This document shows, piece after piece, positions 4,886 through 5,214 of a stretch of 5,214 bases of DNA. This DNA is from Candidatus Limivicinus faecipullorum (GTDB lineage: Bacteria > Bacillota > Clostridia > Oscillospirales > Oscillospiraceae). The notes beneath the pieces were generated by a model. It was not told the DNA's origin. It saw only the letters and a program-made list of their open reading frames with translations, and ran no database searches. The DNA is taken from positions 1-5,214 of the forward strand of contig DVHY01000215.1 in NCBI GenBank assembly GCA_018711755.1, read 5' to 3'. The translations under genes and the position numbers were made by a program. Positions within the stretch are counted from its first letter, which is position 1, and every line of letters begins with the position of its first letter.

Positions 4886-5182
4886 CGCAGACTGTCGAAA
4901 AACCATAAAATAAATGAAAAACAATAGAGCAGCGGGGGAGCGCGAGGGGGTAAGGCCCCTTACTCACCTTGCCGCAGATCCGAAATAAAAGCTGCAAGTG
5001 CAGCTTTTATTTCGGGCGGCTGCGGAAATTGCGCCCTGCCTTTATCTGCCGCAGGCAGCGGCAGGGTCGCAATTCTCGCAGTACAATAACCCGCCACAGA
5101 AAAGCCTTGAAAACTATTTTGTTTTCAAGGCCGAATCAAGGCCCAGCGAAGCGGGCTTGATTCGGAAAGGAGCTGCAACGAA
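4886..5182. other. gene-free region made of five tandem hairpins
   Basis: No convincing gene lies here; the open frames translate low-complexity or antisense-like sequence. What it holds is dyad symmetry. Hairpin A is 4948-4965, GGGTAAG with CTTACTC. Hairpin B is a perfect 16-bp stem, 4980-4995 with 5000-5015 around AAGT, plus an outer clamp CCGCAG (4972-4977) with CTGCGG (5020-5025). Hairpin C is 5027-5074: AATTGCG and CCCTGCC with their complements, one bulged T, and an inner CTGCC/GGCAG hairpin. Hairpin D is 5104-5131, GCCTTGAAAAC with GTTTTCAAGGC. Hairpin E is 5132-5164, CGAATCAA and GCCC with their complements. Only D encloses a T-rich loop, and none is followed by a T run, so they are not ordinary terminators. 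This may be a structured leader of the next gene or a dispersed repeat; I do not recognise a named family. Confidence 0.7.
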
Positions 5183-5214
5183 ATGGATGAGAAGTGGCGG
5201 CTGTCCTTATGGGC
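5183..5214 (+). CDS. 5' end of unrecognised gene, runs off right edge
   Basis: ATG at 5183 is preceded by AAAGGAG (5166-5172) ten bases upstream and opens a frame reading MDEKWRLSLW to the window edge. Ten whole codons are too few to identify the product. Its ribosome site directly abuts hairpin E, so the hairpin cluster is probably in its leader if transcription starts upstream; no clear promoter was found (TACAAT at 5082-5087 lacks a good -35 box). Confidence 0.55.
   Translation, partial: MDEKWRLSLW

Noticed and set aside
3806..4924. A 372-codon open frame on the minus strand opposite the tRNA and MscS genes
   Set aside because: It runs through the tRNA, two terminators and the antisense of a clear MscS gene; its composition is that of an antisense frame.
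4969..5160. Small plus-strand protein of 63 codons in the hairpin region
   Set aside because: It spans nearly all the hairpin arms, has no ribosome site, and its composition follows the inverted repeats.
5027..5165. T-box or other known riboswitch before the gene at 5183
   Set aside because: There is no T-box core sequence, no terminator with a T run, and no conserved block of a riboswitch family that I could recognise.

Overview
The window looks like chromosomal DNA from a fairly GC-rich Clostridia-type Firmicute, possibly of the Oscillospiraceae/Ruminococcaceae kind. The reasons are the gene families present (riboswitch-controlled NhaC-family carrier, YwaF/TIGR02206, VanZ-like, MscS), strong AGGAGG-type ribosome sites, sigma-A-like promoters, a tRNA with encoded CCA, and high GC at third codon positions. 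No species can be named from the sequence alone.

Layout. At the left edge (1-133, minus strand) is the 5' end of an unrecognised membrane-protein gene whose start codon and hydrophobic segment lie in different frames, apparently because of one missing G. Next, on the minus strand, is a complete lysine-uptake unit: a near-consensus promoter (2088-2115), a lysine riboswitch aptamer (1901-2083), an intrinsic terminator that serves as its expression platform (1855-1897), and a 509-residue NhaC-superfamily carrier of the LysW type (248-1777). A hairpin follows at 186-220.

A separate divergent promoter (2131-2159) drives a YwaF/TIGR02206 membrane protein (2205-2996) on the plus strand. Its short leader carries three DnaA-box-like TGTGG repeats and no clear Shine-Dalgarno site. 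A terminator-like hairpin separates it from a VanZ-like membrane protein (3043-3666). Next comes a stand-alone tRNA-Ser(GGA) with its own promoter and terminator (3683-3883), then a small mechanosensitive channel of the MscS family (3935-4828) closed by a 15-bp terminator.

The last 300 bases before the right edge hold no gene. They are packed with five hairpins, the last of which abuts the ribosome site of a gene that starts at 5183 and runs off the window.

Functionally, the clearest story is feedback control of lysine import: when lysine is plentiful the aptamer should close P1 and let the terminator stop transcription before the transporter gene. The other membrane proteins share no obvious pathway. 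No mobile element, CRISPR array or defence system is visible. The most unexplained parts are the hairpin cluster at 4948-5165 and the frame-disrupted gene at the left edge.
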